Source of the DNA: JBGPYM01 sp041493205 | GTDB taxonomy: Bacteria > Bacteroidota > Ignavibacteria > UBA10030 > UBA6906 | Assembly (NCBI GenBank): GCA_041493205.1 | Contig: JBGPYM010000015.1 | Span: 1 to 25,083, forward strand | DNA: 25,083 nucleotides | Direction: 5' to 3' | In this document: one piece after another, positions 1 through 8,019 of the stretch | Layout of the letters: every line of letters starts with the position of its first letter | Position numbering within the stretch: position 1 is the stretch's first letter | Translations under genes and position numbers: made by a program | The notes under the pieces: generated by a model | What the model was told of the DNA's origin: nothing | Database searches by the model: none | The model's input: the letters and a program-made list of their open reading frames with translations, nothing else

Positions 1-1021
1 CCATCAGCTCCCCGAGCCGCTGCTGCTTCATGAGCGTACGGATCGTAGAAACAAAACCGATCACGATGAGGATGACGAAGACCACGGAAGCAAGCAGGAC
101 AGGCCAGAGCTGCTGGACCAGGTAGATGTCCCTTCCAGGAAAATCGAGCACGAGCTGCGTGCGGGGGCCTGCAACATCGAAGGGTGACAGGAGTGTCCGG
201 AACTCCGATGCGCGCAGGGCACCCTCTGATCCCGGCGGGCGGGCAAGCCGGACGGCTTCGCTTCCCGTGGAGTCACCCCGTCCCGTCAGCACGCCGTATG
301 CAAAATCGAGGTCGATCCCCGCTTCGCGCATGCTCCGATGCAGGACGGAGTCGAGCAATGACGGATTAATGCGCCGTTCAACGGACGCGGTGTCGGACAC
401 CCACAGGTTGTCGATCACGCGGGATACAAGCACAGCCCGCTCTTTCTCCGACGCGGGGCGGCGGAGGACAGGCCCCGGCGCACCGTTTGCGACCTGCACC
501 AGGAAGCTGGAGCTATCGGTTGTCAGCCGGTAGAAGTAACTCCCCTTCCGGGCCGGGGCGTTAAACGTCACTGCGTGTTCGCCCGGGCCCTTGAGCGAAT
601 CGAGGAGAAGCGTATCGCTTCCGAATTCATCGGACACTGTCACGCGAACGTGCTGCGGCGAGCCGATATTATAGAATACTGCATTCCCTTCCACCCTCAC
701 CGGCGGCGGAAGGTGCTCGACGAAGTACGCTGTATCGGCGCGTGGTGTGCCGGGTCGCCTGGAGCGCCTGATTTCTGTTCTGGCGCGCCTTCCCATAGGA
801 CCTTCCCCGCTTCCCTGCGCGCGGAGCGCCGCAGACAATGTCTCCCGTGCCTGGAGTTTCAGCGGGATCCCGAGCAGGACAGACCAGACGTTCCGGTTGA
901 ATGCCTGCTCCCGCAATTGAAACGCGTTATTGAGGAGATAGGCCTGCAGTCCGATCAGTCCAAGCAATGCCACCACCATGACCGGGACGACGACGGTCAC
1001 TGTTCGTTTCCTGGGCTCCAT
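1..1021 (-). CDS. Sensor histidine kinase, N-terminal part (runs off the left edge)
   Basis: An open frame of 340 codons starts at ATG 1021 and continues without a stop to position 1. It has an N-terminal membrane helix (about residues 8-28), followed by a segment reading FNRNVWSVLLGIPLKLQARE, then a periplasmic sensor region of about 260 residues, then a second helix (about 306-329) and a short basic linker ending KQQRLGELM at the window edge. This order is typical of Bacteroidota sensor kinases, where the H-box with the phosphorylated histidine follows the linker directly. The catalytic half lies outside the window, so the kinase call rests on architecture and N-terminal resemblance. Shine-Dalgarno pairing upstream of the start is weak. 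A TATATT sequence only 6 bases upstream on the coding strand could give a nearly leaderless mRNA. The gene is divergent from the PDZ/ABC operon, whose promoter region it shares. Confidence 0.75.
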   Translation of the reverse strand, partial: MEPRKRTVTVVVPVMVVALLGLIGLQAYLLNNAFQLREQAFNRNVWSVLLGIPLKLQARETLSAALRAQGSGEGPMGRRARTEIRRSRRPGTPRADTAYFVEHLPPPVRVEGNAVFYNIGSPQHVRVTVSDEFGSDTLLLDSLKGPGEHAVTFNAPARKGSYFYRLTTDSSSFLVQVANGAPGPVLRRPASEKERAVLVSRVIDNLWVSDTASVERRINPSLLDSVLHRSMREAGIDLDFAYGVLTGRGDSTGSEAVRLARPPGSEGALRASEFRTLLSPFDVAGPRTQLVLDFPGRDIYLVQQLWPVLLASVVFVILIVIGFVSTIRTLMKQQRLGELM

Positions 1022-1060
1022 GCCGTAATATACACCCCTTCACCGACATTTTCCCCGGCC

Positions 1061-1121
1061 TTAACAAACGTTAACCGTGCATAACCCGCTTTAACTGTGA
1101 ACTCTGCAACACCCGTACTAT
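1061..1121 (+). promoter_or_regulatory. Four TTAAC boxes at 10-bp steps, plus -10 element of the PDZ/ABC operon
   Basis: TTAAC occurs at 1061, 1071 and 1091 and ATAAC at 1081, each exactly 10 bases after the previous one. The last box sits where a -35 element would be for a TACTAT -10 hexamer at 1116-1121 (19-base gap). Same-face direct repeats overlapping -35 are the usual layout for OmpR/PhoB-family response regulators; the match to this family is inferred. The first two boxes also read as an inverted pair (TTAAC-AAAC-GTTAA). Confidence 0.5.
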
Positions 1122-1193
1122 CTTCACGTCCAACATCTGAGCACCCCGCTCTCTTTCTTTCCCGTTCGTGCAATCATTAAAGAGGACCTGTCT

Positions 1194-1931
1194 ATGGCCG
1201 CCGTTCTGTTACTTGTCCTGCTTTCGCTTGCCACCCTTGCGCCGGCGCATGCCGCCTCCACGCAGCCCGATTCGGTGAAGATGATGCGCCTTGCACCAGG
1301 CGACGCGTTTCCGATCCCTGAAACCGGTGCGCTCGTCGTGAAGGACGGGGCAGACCTCAGGGTGCAGTTCGTCCCCCCTCCCGGCAACCGCCCCGAAAAG
1401 TACCGGTTGGTCGACCTGCAAGAGGGAGACCTCATTCTGCTCGTCAACGGCAAGCGGGTCAGGAACGTCGAGGATCTGAAGAAGGCCCATGCTGCGACTC
1501 CTGCAGGCGAACAGTTCAAGCTCGGCATACAGCGCGGCCAGGAGATGATGATGGTGTCGTTTGAAAAGGGAGACCCGAAGGATCTCCCGAAGATGAACAT
1601 GCGCATCATGACGTCAGGCGGAGACGGGACAGAAGTTTTGCCGGCCGTGGGCGTTGTGCTCGTGGAGAAGAAGAAGAGCGTGATCGTGGACAAGCTCCTC
1701 CCTGTGGAAATGTCCGCGGTTAAGGGGCTGGACGTGAAAGAGGGAGACGCCATTGTCGCCGTCAACGGTACGGAGGTCACCTCCCTGAAGGAATTCGTCC
1801 GCGTGTATGACGACATCGCCGTCGGTGAAAAGGTCGACTGGAAGATCCGCCGGTCCGGCAAGGATATTGCAGTGTCGTTCGCAAAACCGAAGCCGATGGG
1901 CAAAGTGATCATGCACAGGGAAGAGCGATGA
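1194..1931 (+). CDS. Exported protein with two PDZ domains
   Basis: This 245-residue protein starts at ATG 1194, seven bases after an AGAGGA ribosome binding site (1181-1186). Residues 1-21 form a signal peptide ending AHA. The first PDZ-like module lies at about residues 55-128, around GDLILLVNGKRVRNVEDL. The second lies at about 150-236, around GDAIVAVNGTEVTSLKEF. No protease triad or other catalytic domain is visible, so it is probably a periplasmic scaffold or adaptor that binds peptide C-termini. Its stop codon overlaps the next start (ATGA, 1928-1931), indicating translational coupling with the hairpin/NEW3 protein and, through it, with the ABC transporter. The PDZ call is firm; the link to transport is inferred from the operon. 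Confidence 0.8.
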   Translation: MAAVLLLVLLSLATLAPAHAASTQPDSVKMMRLAPGDAFPIPETGALVVKDGADLRVQFVPPPGNRPEKYRLVDLQEGDLILLVNGKRVRNVEDLKKAHAATPAGEQFKLGIQRGQEMMMVSFEKGDPKDLPKMNMRIMTSGGDGTEVLPAVGVVLVEKKKSVIVDKLLPVEMSAVKGLDVKEGDAIVAVNGTEVTSLKEFVRVYDDIAVGEKVDWKIRRSGKDIAVSFAKPKPMGKVIMHREER

Positions 1932-3415
1932 CATTCCGGCTCGTCATCGCCTCCCTCCTGGTCGTCGTGGCATGTGAATACGCTTTCGCGCAGGTGAATT
2001 ACAATCAGCGGGACGACAAGTACCGCGTCCTCGGGCTCAAGCGGGCAAAGGAGGCGTACGAAACGTCGAAACGGGACTATGACCGGCAGCTCGAGCTCTA
2101 CACCAGAAAGCTGATTTCCCAGGCGGAGCTTGACCGGAGCAAGAACATCTTTGCTGACGCAGAGGTGAACTATCAGCAATCGCTCCTCGCGGTGTTGTTC
2201 GAGCAACAGTTTGTCTCGGTCGCAAAGGCCGTAAAGTACCAGGGGCGCGACGGGTCCAAGCATGTCCGCCTGACCGTCGCAAATACATCGGGGGAAACCG
2301 CGGAGTTCCAGAAGCTCCTGAATATCGAAGACAAGCTGTTCAGGTCGCTCCAGCCCGACGTCGTCAATAATGTCTACATCTCGATCTCCAACGCCGACGC
2401 CGCGATCATCAGCCAGCCCTACGAGGCAAAGATTTCTGAGCTGCGCCACGGCCAGCCAGTCATGATCGACTTCACGCTGCTCCAGGACCTGGATGCGGTC
2501 ACGGTGAACATGATCTACGGGAACGGCACCACCCGGTCGATGAAGATATTCCTGCAGAAAGACGCCTCGACCAACAGGGTGGTGGTGCAATCGCAGCAAT
2601 TTTCCCAGGAAGTCGAGCTCGGGACATCTGCGACGTTCGATCTGACGCTGGAGCTGTTCAGCGGCGTCAGCAACACCTTCAGCCTGGAAGTCCTGAATCT
2701 CCCCCCCCAGATCAACCGGTTTTTCAAGGATCCCGCAAGCCAGGCACGCCTCAGCCAGTTCAAATTCACCGAGAGCACCAACACCCGCAAGGCGGCGCTC
2801 GAAGTGTCTCTTCCCGACCGTCCGACCGACGAGGTGGCGATGGACAGGCCGATCCCCTTTTATGTGGTGGTGATCCCGCGCGCGCAGGCCCAGTCGCTCC
2901 CGGACCTCCAGACGAAACAATGGACGCAGGAGGAAGTGGAACACATGAACGTCGGGTTTGTAAAACTCGAGCTCGTCCCGCGCGGTCAGGGAAAGCTGCT
3001 GGTACGGGCCCCTCAGCTCTTCCACAGTATCAGGCCGGACGGGAGCGTTCACATGACGGTCGAACTCGTCAACGAAGGGACGCGCCGCCTGGACAACATC
3101 GAGGTGAAGATCGATCCGCCGTTGAACTGGACCAAAGCGGCCGATCCGCCCGTCGTCGCGTCGCTGGGGATCGCTGAGGAGCACCGGGTGCAACTGACAT
3201 TCACGCCCCCGGCGGATGTCGCGGTCGGGAGATACGAGATCCGTCTCCGCATCAGCGGCATGTCCGACAACCGGCCGGTGAATGCCGAAGACAAGACCGT
3301 GACCGTGGAGATCGCGGCGGGCGCGAATATTTTAGGGACGGCGCTGGTGGTCCTCCTGATACTCGGTCTTGTGGGAGGGATCGTTGTCTTCGGGATCCGG
3401 CTTTCAAGAAAATAA
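1928..3415 (+). CDS. Membrane-anchored exported protein with MFP-like coiled hairpin and NEW3-like domain
   Basis: This protein has 495 residues. It carries a signal peptide (1-21, ending AFA). A helical segment at about 35-95 reads like the alpha-hairpin of HlyD/RND membrane fusion proteins, with the turn KLISQAELDRSKN. A long beta-rich region (about 100-350) follows, then an Ig-like NEW3/COG1470-type domain (about 356-465, including VELVNEGTRRLDNIEVKI). It ends with one membrane helix (about 470-490) and a short basic tail (RLSRK). The topology is therefore mostly periplasmic with a C-terminal inner-membrane anchor. No lipoyl or barrel-sandwich hybrid halves are evident around the hairpin, so it is not a standard membrane fusion protein. 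It is coupled by a 4-base overlap to the PDZ gene and lies 37 bases before the ABC ATPase. A role as periplasmic adaptor for that transporter is inferred. Confidence 0.65.
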   Translation: MTFRLVIASLLVVVACEYAFAQVNYNQRDDKYRVLGLKRAKEAYETSKRDYDRQLELYTRKLISQAELDRSKNIFADAEVNYQQSLLAVLFEQQFVSVAKAVKYQGRDGSKHVRLTVANTSGETAEFQKLLNIEDKLFRSLQPDVVNNVYISISNADAAIISQPYEAKISELRHGQPVMIDFTLLQDLDAVTVNMIYGNGTTRSMKIFLQKDASTNRVVVQSQQFSQEVELGTSATFDLTLELFSGVSNTFSLEVLNLPPQINRFFKDPASQARLSQFKFTESTNTRKAALEVSLPDRPTDEVAMDRPIPFYVVVIPRAQAQSLPDLQTKQWTQEEVEHMNVGFVKLELVPRGQGKLLVRAPQLFHSIRPDGSVHMTVELVNEGTRRLDNIEVKIDPPLNWTKAADPPVVASLGIAEEHRVQLTFTPPADVAVGRYEIRLRISGMSDNRPVNAEDKTVTVEIAAGANILGTALVVLLILGLVGGIVVFGIRLSRK

Positions 3416-3452
3416 ACTTGTGTTGATTCCATCACGATAGAGGACTCTTGCC

Positions 3453-4193
3453 ATGCCCACCGCACCGATGTTTGAGGCAATCAATCTCACCAAACGGTAT
3501 GAGGACGGAATCCTCGCGCTGGACCACATTTCGTTTTCGGTCGCGCCCGGGGAAATTTACGCCATGCTCGGCGGCAACGGGGCGGGAAAGACCACGACCA
3601 TCAACCTTTTCCTGAACTTCATCGAACCGACCGAGGGCGAGGCGCGCATCGACGGCATCGTCACCCACCGGGAGCCTTTGAAGGCCAAGGAACGGATCGC
3701 GTTTGTATCGGAGAATGTCATGCTCTACCCGAACTTTACCGCCCTGCAGAACCTGGATTTCTTCACGCGCCTGAGCGGACGGACAGACCTGAAACGGGAG
3801 GATTACCGCAGGGTTCTGGAAAGGGTCGGGTTACAGGAGGAAGCGCACGGCAAGCGCCTGAAAGGATTCTCGAAGGGGATGCGGCAGAAGTGCGGGATTG
3901 CCATTGCCATTCTGAAGAATGCACCCGCCATTCTTCTGGACGAGCCGACATCCGGTCTCGACCCCCAGGCGGGGTTCGAGTTCATCGGACTCCTGAAATC
4001 GCTCCGATCGGAGGGGAAGGCAATACTCATGTCCACGCACGACATCTTCCGCGCGAAGGAAGTTGCCGACGTTGTCGGGATCATGAACCGCGGCCGGCTG
4101 GTGATGCAGCGGCCCGCGTCGGCGCTGGTCAAGGACGACCTGGAGCAAGTCTACATGCAGCACATGGCGGGTCATAACGAAATCGCCGCCTGA
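3453..4193 (+). CDS. ABC transporter ATP-binding protein
   Basis: This 246-residue nucleotide-binding subunit has Walker A GGNGAGKTT (40-48), an ABC signature FSKGMRQ (139-145), Walker B ILLDEPT (160-166), D-loop SGLD (167-170) and switch histidine H196. The signature is the FSKGM form common in ABC-2 exporters such as the NosF/CcmA-like group. At the Q-loop position the sequence reads VSENVMLYPN, so the usual glutamine appears to be glutamate (E87). ATG 3453 follows a GAGGA at about 3441. The two downstream permeases lie 32 and 11 bases apart in the same direction, so the complex is probably one ATPase dimer with a permease heterodimer. The substrate is unknown. Confidence 0.93.
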   Translation: MPTAPMFEAINLTKRYEDGILALDHISFSVAPGEIYAMLGGNGAGKTTTINLFLNFIEPTEGEARIDGIVTHREPLKAKERIAFVSENVMLYPNFTALQNLDFFTRLSGRTDLKREDYRRVLERVGLQEEAHGKRLKGFSKGMRQKCGIAIAILKNAPAILLDEPTSGLDPQAGFEFIGLLKSLRSEGKAILMSTHDIFRAKEVADVVGIMNRGRLVMQRPASALVKDDLEQVYMQHMAGHNEIAA

Positions 4194-4225
4194 GGGAACC
4201 ACCGGAGCCACAGGGAGACACGTTC

Positions 4226-5635
4226 ATGCTGAGACTGATCATCGAAAAAGAAATCCGCGACATCATCGGGTCGACGAAATTTGCCGTCACGTTTGCCGTC
4301 TGTTCGGTTCTCATCCTCCTGGCATTCTTTGTGGGAGCGACGAGTTACCATACAGACGTCGCGCGGTATGAGGCGGCCCGACGGGAAAACCTGAAGCAGA
4401 TCGAAGGTCTTACCGACTGGCTGATGGTCCGGAACAACCGCATCTTCCTCCCTCCCGATCCGCTCGCGAATCTCGTTGCGGGGGTTTCCAATGACATCGG
4501 CCGGACGACGGAAGTCCGGGGGCGCGGCGATCTTCCACAGGACGACAGCCGGTACAACGACGAGCCGGTGTTTGCGGTCTTCCGGTTTCTTGACGTTGAG
4601 TTTATTTTCCAGATCGTGCTCTCGCTGTTTGCAATTCTCTTCGCGTACGATGCCATCAACGGGGAAAAGGAACGGGGGACGCTGCGGCTCGCGTTCGCCA
4701 ATCCCCTCCCCCGCAGTGTGTACATCGCAGGAAAATACCTGGGATCTTTTGTGGCGCTCGCCGTCCCGCTGTTGATCCCCATTCTCCTGGGATCGCTTAT
4801 TCTCCCCCTGATGGGCGTGCCGATGTCGGTCGACCAGTGGGCGCGGCTTGCCCTGATCGTTGCGGCCGGGATTCTGTATTTTGGCGCTTTCCTGGCCATC
4901 GCGCTGGCGGTTTCCGCGCTCACCGTGCGTTCTTCCAGCTCGTTTCTGGGGCTTCTCGTGATCTGGATTTTCGCCGTCCTCATCATTCCGCGGAGCGCGA
5001 TCCTGATCGCCGGGAGGGCGGTTGATGTCCCGTCGATCGATGAGATCGGCGCCAAAAAAGCCCGGTTGAACCAGCAGCTCTGGACCGAGGACCGGGATAA
5101 AATGAGCAGTTTCAAGCCGGCGAGCGGGGATCCCCAGAAGATGATGAGCGAGTTTCAGAAGTTCATGGGGTCGATCGCCGACGAGCGCGAGAAGAAGATG
5201 AACGAGCTCTCGACGAGTCTGAATGAAGAGCGGGCCAACCGGCAGGCGGTCCAGGAGGCCGTTGCGTTCGGCATCGCGCGCATTTCTCCCTCGGCTTCGT
5301 TTTCGCTTGCGGCGACAACGCTCGCCGGGACCTCCCTCGCGCTCACGCAGCGTTACCGGCAGGCGGCGCTCGCGTACCAGGAGACATTCGGGAAGTTCAT
5401 GCTCGCTAAGACGGGAATGAATCCGGGCGGAGGGATGATGTTCCGAATGGTGACCACCGACAGTGAAAAGCCAAAGCCCATCGATCCAAACGAGCTTCCC
5501 CCGTTTGTGTACCGGCCGCCGGTTCTCGCGGAGATGCTGCCCGGCGCCCTGCTGGATTTCGGACTTCTTGCCCTGTCCTGCATGGTCTTTTTCGGGGTCG
5601 CACACATTGCCTTTCAGCGATACGATCTGAGATAA
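4226..5635 (+). CDS. ABC-2 type permease (NosY-like), first of two paralogues
   Basis: This 469-residue inner-membrane protein has six predicted helices: about 20-40, 125-146, 172-197, 206-230, 239-262 and 440-462. Between helix 1 and helix 2 lies a soluble loop of about 80 residues. Between helices 5 and 6 lies a charged, helical loop of about 175 residues that is probably periplasmic. The motif FAYDAINGEKERGTLRL after helix 2 is characteristic of ABC-2 permeases of the copper-enzyme-maturation (NosY/DUF3526) type. The protein is clearly homologous to the next gene along its whole length. The next start is 11 bases away, and its AAGGAG ribosome binding site (5634-5639) overlaps this gene's stop codon. 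The transported substrate cannot be read from sequence. Confidence 0.88.
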   Translation: MLRLIIEKEIRDIIGSTKFAVTFAVCSVLILLAFFVGATSYHTDVARYEAARRENLKQIEGLTDWLMVRNNRIFLPPDPLANLVAGVSNDIGRTTEVRGRGDLPQDDSRYNDEPVFAVFRFLDVEFIFQIVLSLFAILFAYDAINGEKERGTLRLAFANPLPRSVYIAGKYLGSFVALAVPLLIPILLGSLILPLMGVPMSVDQWARLALIVAAGILYFGAFLAIALAVSALTVRSSSSFLGLLVIWIFAVLIIPRSAILIAGRAVDVPSIDEIGAKKARLNQQLWTEDRDKMSSFKPASGDPQKMMSEFQKFMGSIADEREKKMNELSTSLNEERANRQAVQEAVAFGIARISPSASFSLAATTLAGTSLALTQRYRQAALAYQETFGKFMLAKTGMNPGGGMMFRMVTTDSEKPKPIDPNELPPFVYRPPVLAEMLPGALLDFGLLALSCMVFFGVAHIAFQRYDLR

Positions 5636-5646
5636 GGAGACTCCCC

Positions 5647-7113
5647 ATGTTGTCCACCCTGATTTTCAAGGAACTCAAGTCGATCCTCGCGAGCCCCAAG
5701 TTCGCCGCGACATTCGGCGTCTGCGCGCTGTTGATCCTGCTGAGTGTCTTTGTCGGCATTCAGGAGTACCGGTCTGCCGTCCGGCAGCATGACGCGGCAC
5801 TGCAACTGACCGATCAGACCCTTCGCACGCAGGCATCATGGATGGGGCTGGCCACCTCCGCATACCGGACGCCCGATCCGGCCCAGATTCTCATCACGGG
5901 CGTCAATAACGACATCGGGCGGCTCTCGGGGATCAATCAGTTCAACCCTGTGAAGCTCACGCACAGCGCCTACGCAGACGACCCGATCTTCGCGCTGTTC
6001 CGTTCCATCGACTTATCGTTCATCGTTACGGTGGTCCTGTCGTTGTTCGCTATCCTGTTCACGTACGATGCGGTCAACGGCGAGCGCGAAGGGGGTACAT
6101 TACAGCTCACGTTTTCGAACCCCGTGCCACGCGCCACCTATATTCTGGCGAAGCTCGCCGGCTCGTGGCTCGGACTGGTCATACCGCTGCTGGTCCCGAT
6201 TCTGCTCGGAGCGCTTGTCATTCTGATGCAGGGGATCCCATTCACGCCGGACCACTCGGCGCGCATCGGACTTTTCGTCGGCATGTCGCTTCTCTACTTC
6301 ACCTTTTTCATCGCGCTTGGCGTCCTTGTCTCCTGCCTGACGCGCCGTTCATCGGTCTCGTTTCTCATCGCCCTCGTCGCCTGGGTGACCGCCGTTTTGA
6401 TTGTCCCGCGGCTCGGCGTGATGGCGGCAGGTCAGTTGAAGCCCGTCCCGAGCGTGGCGGAAGTGGAAGCACAGCGGGATGCATTTTCCAAGGACCGCTG
6501 GGAGAGCCACATGCAGGAGATGCAGAACCGCTGGCGCACGCGCGAAGAAGCGATGAAAGGACTTTCCCCAAAGGAGCGTGAAGCGTACCGGGACGACAAA
6601 CTGAGCACCTGGATGGAAGAGGACGACGCAAAGCGAAAGCAGATTCAGAAGGACATTGACGAGTTTTCCGTGCGCCTCAGTGAAGACAGCCGCAACCGAA
6701 CGGCGGACCAGGAGCGGCTCGCCTTTATGCTCACGCGCCTCTCGCCGGCGTCCGCCTACCAGCTTGCGGCCATGAACCTCGCGGCCACGGACATCGCGCT
6801 CAAATCGCGTTATGAAGACGCAATGCGGGAGTACAGAACCCGGTTCACGCAGTACGTGGAAAAGAAGCAGAAGGAAAGCGGCACGCAGGGCGGGTTCAGG
6901 ATCACGGTCGACAGTGACAAGGGATTCAGTTTCAGCGCTCCGCGCGACAGGGGGACGCTCGACCTGAGCGACCTGCCGGTGTTTGCCGCGCCGGTCCGGA
7001 TGTTCGATGCCGCTGCCGCCCCGGTTGTGGTGGACGCGGGGCTGCTGGTGCTCTACTCGCTCCTCGCCTTTGGGGGGGCGTTTCTGGCTTTTCTCCGTTA
7101 TGACGTGCGCTAA
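5647..7113 (+). CDS. ABC-2 type permease (NosY-like), second of two paralogues
   Basis: This 488-residue protein has the same six-helix plan as its upstream neighbour: N-terminal helix about 19-38, four helices between about 120 and 262, and a last helix at about 461-482. It shares the helix 2 motif FTYDAVNGEREGGTLQLTFS and a matching early loop (DPAQILITGVNNDIGRLSG). The large loop before the last helix is strongly charged and probably coiled-coil (about 275-400, with MQEMQNRWRTREEAM). The two permeases probably arose by tandem duplication and pair as a heterodimer with the ATPase at 3453-4193. ATG 5647 is preceded by AAGGAG. The operon appears to end here, since REP-like palindromes begin 5 bases after the stop. 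Confidence 0.88.
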   Translation: MLSTLIFKELKSILASPKFAATFGVCALLILLSVFVGIQEYRSAVRQHDAALQLTDQTLRTQASWMGLATSAYRTPDPAQILITGVNNDIGRLSGINQFNPVKLTHSAYADDPIFALFRSIDLSFIVTVVLSLFAILFTYDAVNGEREGGTLQLTFSNPVPRATYILAKLAGSWLGLVIPLLVPILLGALVILMQGIPFTPDHSARIGLFVGMSLLYFTFFIALGVLVSCLTRRSSVSFLIALVAWVTAVLIVPRLGVMAAGQLKPVPSVAEVEAQRDAFSKDRWESHMQEMQNRWRTREEAMKGLSPKEREAYRDDKLSTWMEEDDAKRKQIQKDIDEFSVRLSEDSRNRTADQERLAFMLTRLSPASAYQLAAMNLAATDIALKSRYEDAMREYRTRFTQYVEKKQKESGTQGGFRITVDSDKGFSFSAPRDRGTLDLSDLPVFAAPVRMFDAAAAPVVVDAGLLVLYSLLAFGGAFLAFLRYDVR

Positions 7114-7117
7114 TTTG

Positions 7118-7195
7118 GACGGGCGGGGACGCCCATCCCACTGCCGAGTTAGACGGGCGGGACGCCCGTGCCACTGCTGAGTTCGACGGGCATGG
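7118..7195 (+). repeat. REP-like palindrome cluster (two full copies and a half copy)
   Basis: Full copies lie at 7118-7144 and 7152-7177, and a half copy (GACGGGCATGG) at 7185-7195, spaced 34 and 33 bases apart. Each full copy is a GACGGGC / GCCCGTC-type hairpin followed by CCACTGC. The first copy has an extra G in the loop and a C-to-A-type change in its second arm. The cluster begins directly after the stop of the ABC operon. Transcribed, it would fold into stable hairpins, so mRNA 3'-end protection or weak termination is plausible. Confidence 0.85.
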
Positions 7196-7201
7196 AATTA
7201 T

Positions 7202-7230
7202 TTGATATTTTGCCGAATTCGTGTCATACT
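7202..7230 (+). promoter_or_regulatory. Candidate promoter of the racemase gene
   Basis: An AT-rich stretch (7196-7265) between the repeat cluster and the racemase contains TTGATA (7202-7207) and CATACT (7225-7230) separated by 17 bases. TACTAT overlaps at 7227-7232. It is a reasonable housekeeping-type promoter, about 50 bases upstream of the start codon. Confidence 0.4.
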
Positions 7231-7281
7231 ATACCTGTCATTCAGGCTGTGTTCTTTGTTATAACGGTGAGGGGGGTGCTG

Positions 7282-7995
7282 GTGAAAACCATCGGACTTG
7301 TGGGCGGGTCAAGCTGGGTTTCCTCGATGGACTACTACCGGCTCCTGAATGAGAGCATTCACCGGCGTCTCGGGGGACACAATTACGCCCGATGCGTCAT
7401 GTACTCGTTCAACTTCGCGGACATCAAGAAGCTCAATGATGCGAGAGATTGGAGCACGACTCTCAAGCTTGTGACGGGCGTGTCCAGAAAACTGGCTTCG
7501 GCGGGCGCAGAGTGCATCGTCCTGTGCGCCAACACCATGCACGTGATTGCCGAGGATCTCAGCCGGGCAATCAAAGTTCCGGTCATCCACATTGCGGACG
7601 CCACGGCGACTGCCATTGCCGAACGCGGACTAAAGAGGGTCGGGCTGCTCGGAACGAAATTTACCATGGAGATGGACTTCTTCACCAGGAAGCTCGAGGC
7701 CCGGCAGATTGAAACGATCATTCCGCCGGAAGAGGACCGTGAATTCATTCACGCCACGATTTTCGACGAGCTGGGGAAGGGGATCATCCGGGAGGCGACC
7801 AAGCGCCAGTATCTGGACATCATCCGGGGATTGACAAAGCAGGGGGTGCAGGGGGTGATCCTGGGGTGTTCGGAGATTCCGCTCCTTATCGAACAGCGGG
7901 ATTGCACCATCCCGCTGTTCGACACGGTAGCGATTCATGTTGAAGAAGCCGTACGGTTTGCCCTCAAAGAGGGGGAGCAGTCGGGTTCCCACTGA
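7282..7995 (+). CDS. Aspartate/glutamate racemase family protein
   Basis: The chosen start is GTG 7282, which gives MKTIGLVGGSSW, the usual N-terminus of the family. A purine-rich GGTGAGGGG (7266-7274) lies about 8 bases upstream. The open frame extends 38 codons further upstream, but that part runs through the REP-like repeat and promoter region and is not family-like. The product has 237 residues. The two catalytic cysteines are C82 in LCANTMH and C196 in LGCSEIPLL, the pair used in PLP-independent racemases to move the alpha-proton from either face. The early GGSSW and DYYRLLNE motifs match the cytosolic Asp/Glu/hydantoin racemase family. It probably makes D-aspartate or another D-amino acid; the exact substrate is not deducible. 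It appears monocistronic, flanked on both sides by repeat clusters. Confidence 0.88.
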   Translation: MKTIGLVGGSSWVSSMDYYRLLNESIHRRLGGHNYARCVMYSFNFADIKKLNDARDWSTTLKLVTGVSRKLASAGAECIVLCANTMHVIAEDLSRAIKVPVIHIADATATAIAERGLKRVGLLGTKFTMEMDFFTRKLEARQIETIIPPEEDREFIHATIFDELGKGIIREATKRQYLDIIRGLTKQGVQGVILGCSEIPLLIEQRDCTIPLFDTVAIHVEEAVRFALKEGEQSGSH

Positions 7996-8019
7996 GGGTA
8001 ACCCCTCCCCCAAGGAAAT

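Noticed and set aside
575..1084. Plus-strand open frame across the kinase start
   Set aside because: It is antisense to the sensor kinase and contains the TTAAC regulatory region. The translation has no recognisable features.
1124..3193. Very long open frame on the minus strand opposite the PDZ and hairpin/NEW3 genes
   Set aside because: Its translation is rich in R, H, D and L with no domain, as expected for an antisense frame of GC-rich genes. The plus-strand frames have signal peptides, domains and coupled starts.
4172..5605. Long minus-strand open frame opposite the first ABC permease
   Set aside because: It has low-complexity charged composition and no recognisable motif; the plus-strand permease explains the region.
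7168..7281. Earlier in-frame start for the racemase
   Set aside because: It would translate the REP-like repeat and promoter region. The family N-terminus begins at 7282.
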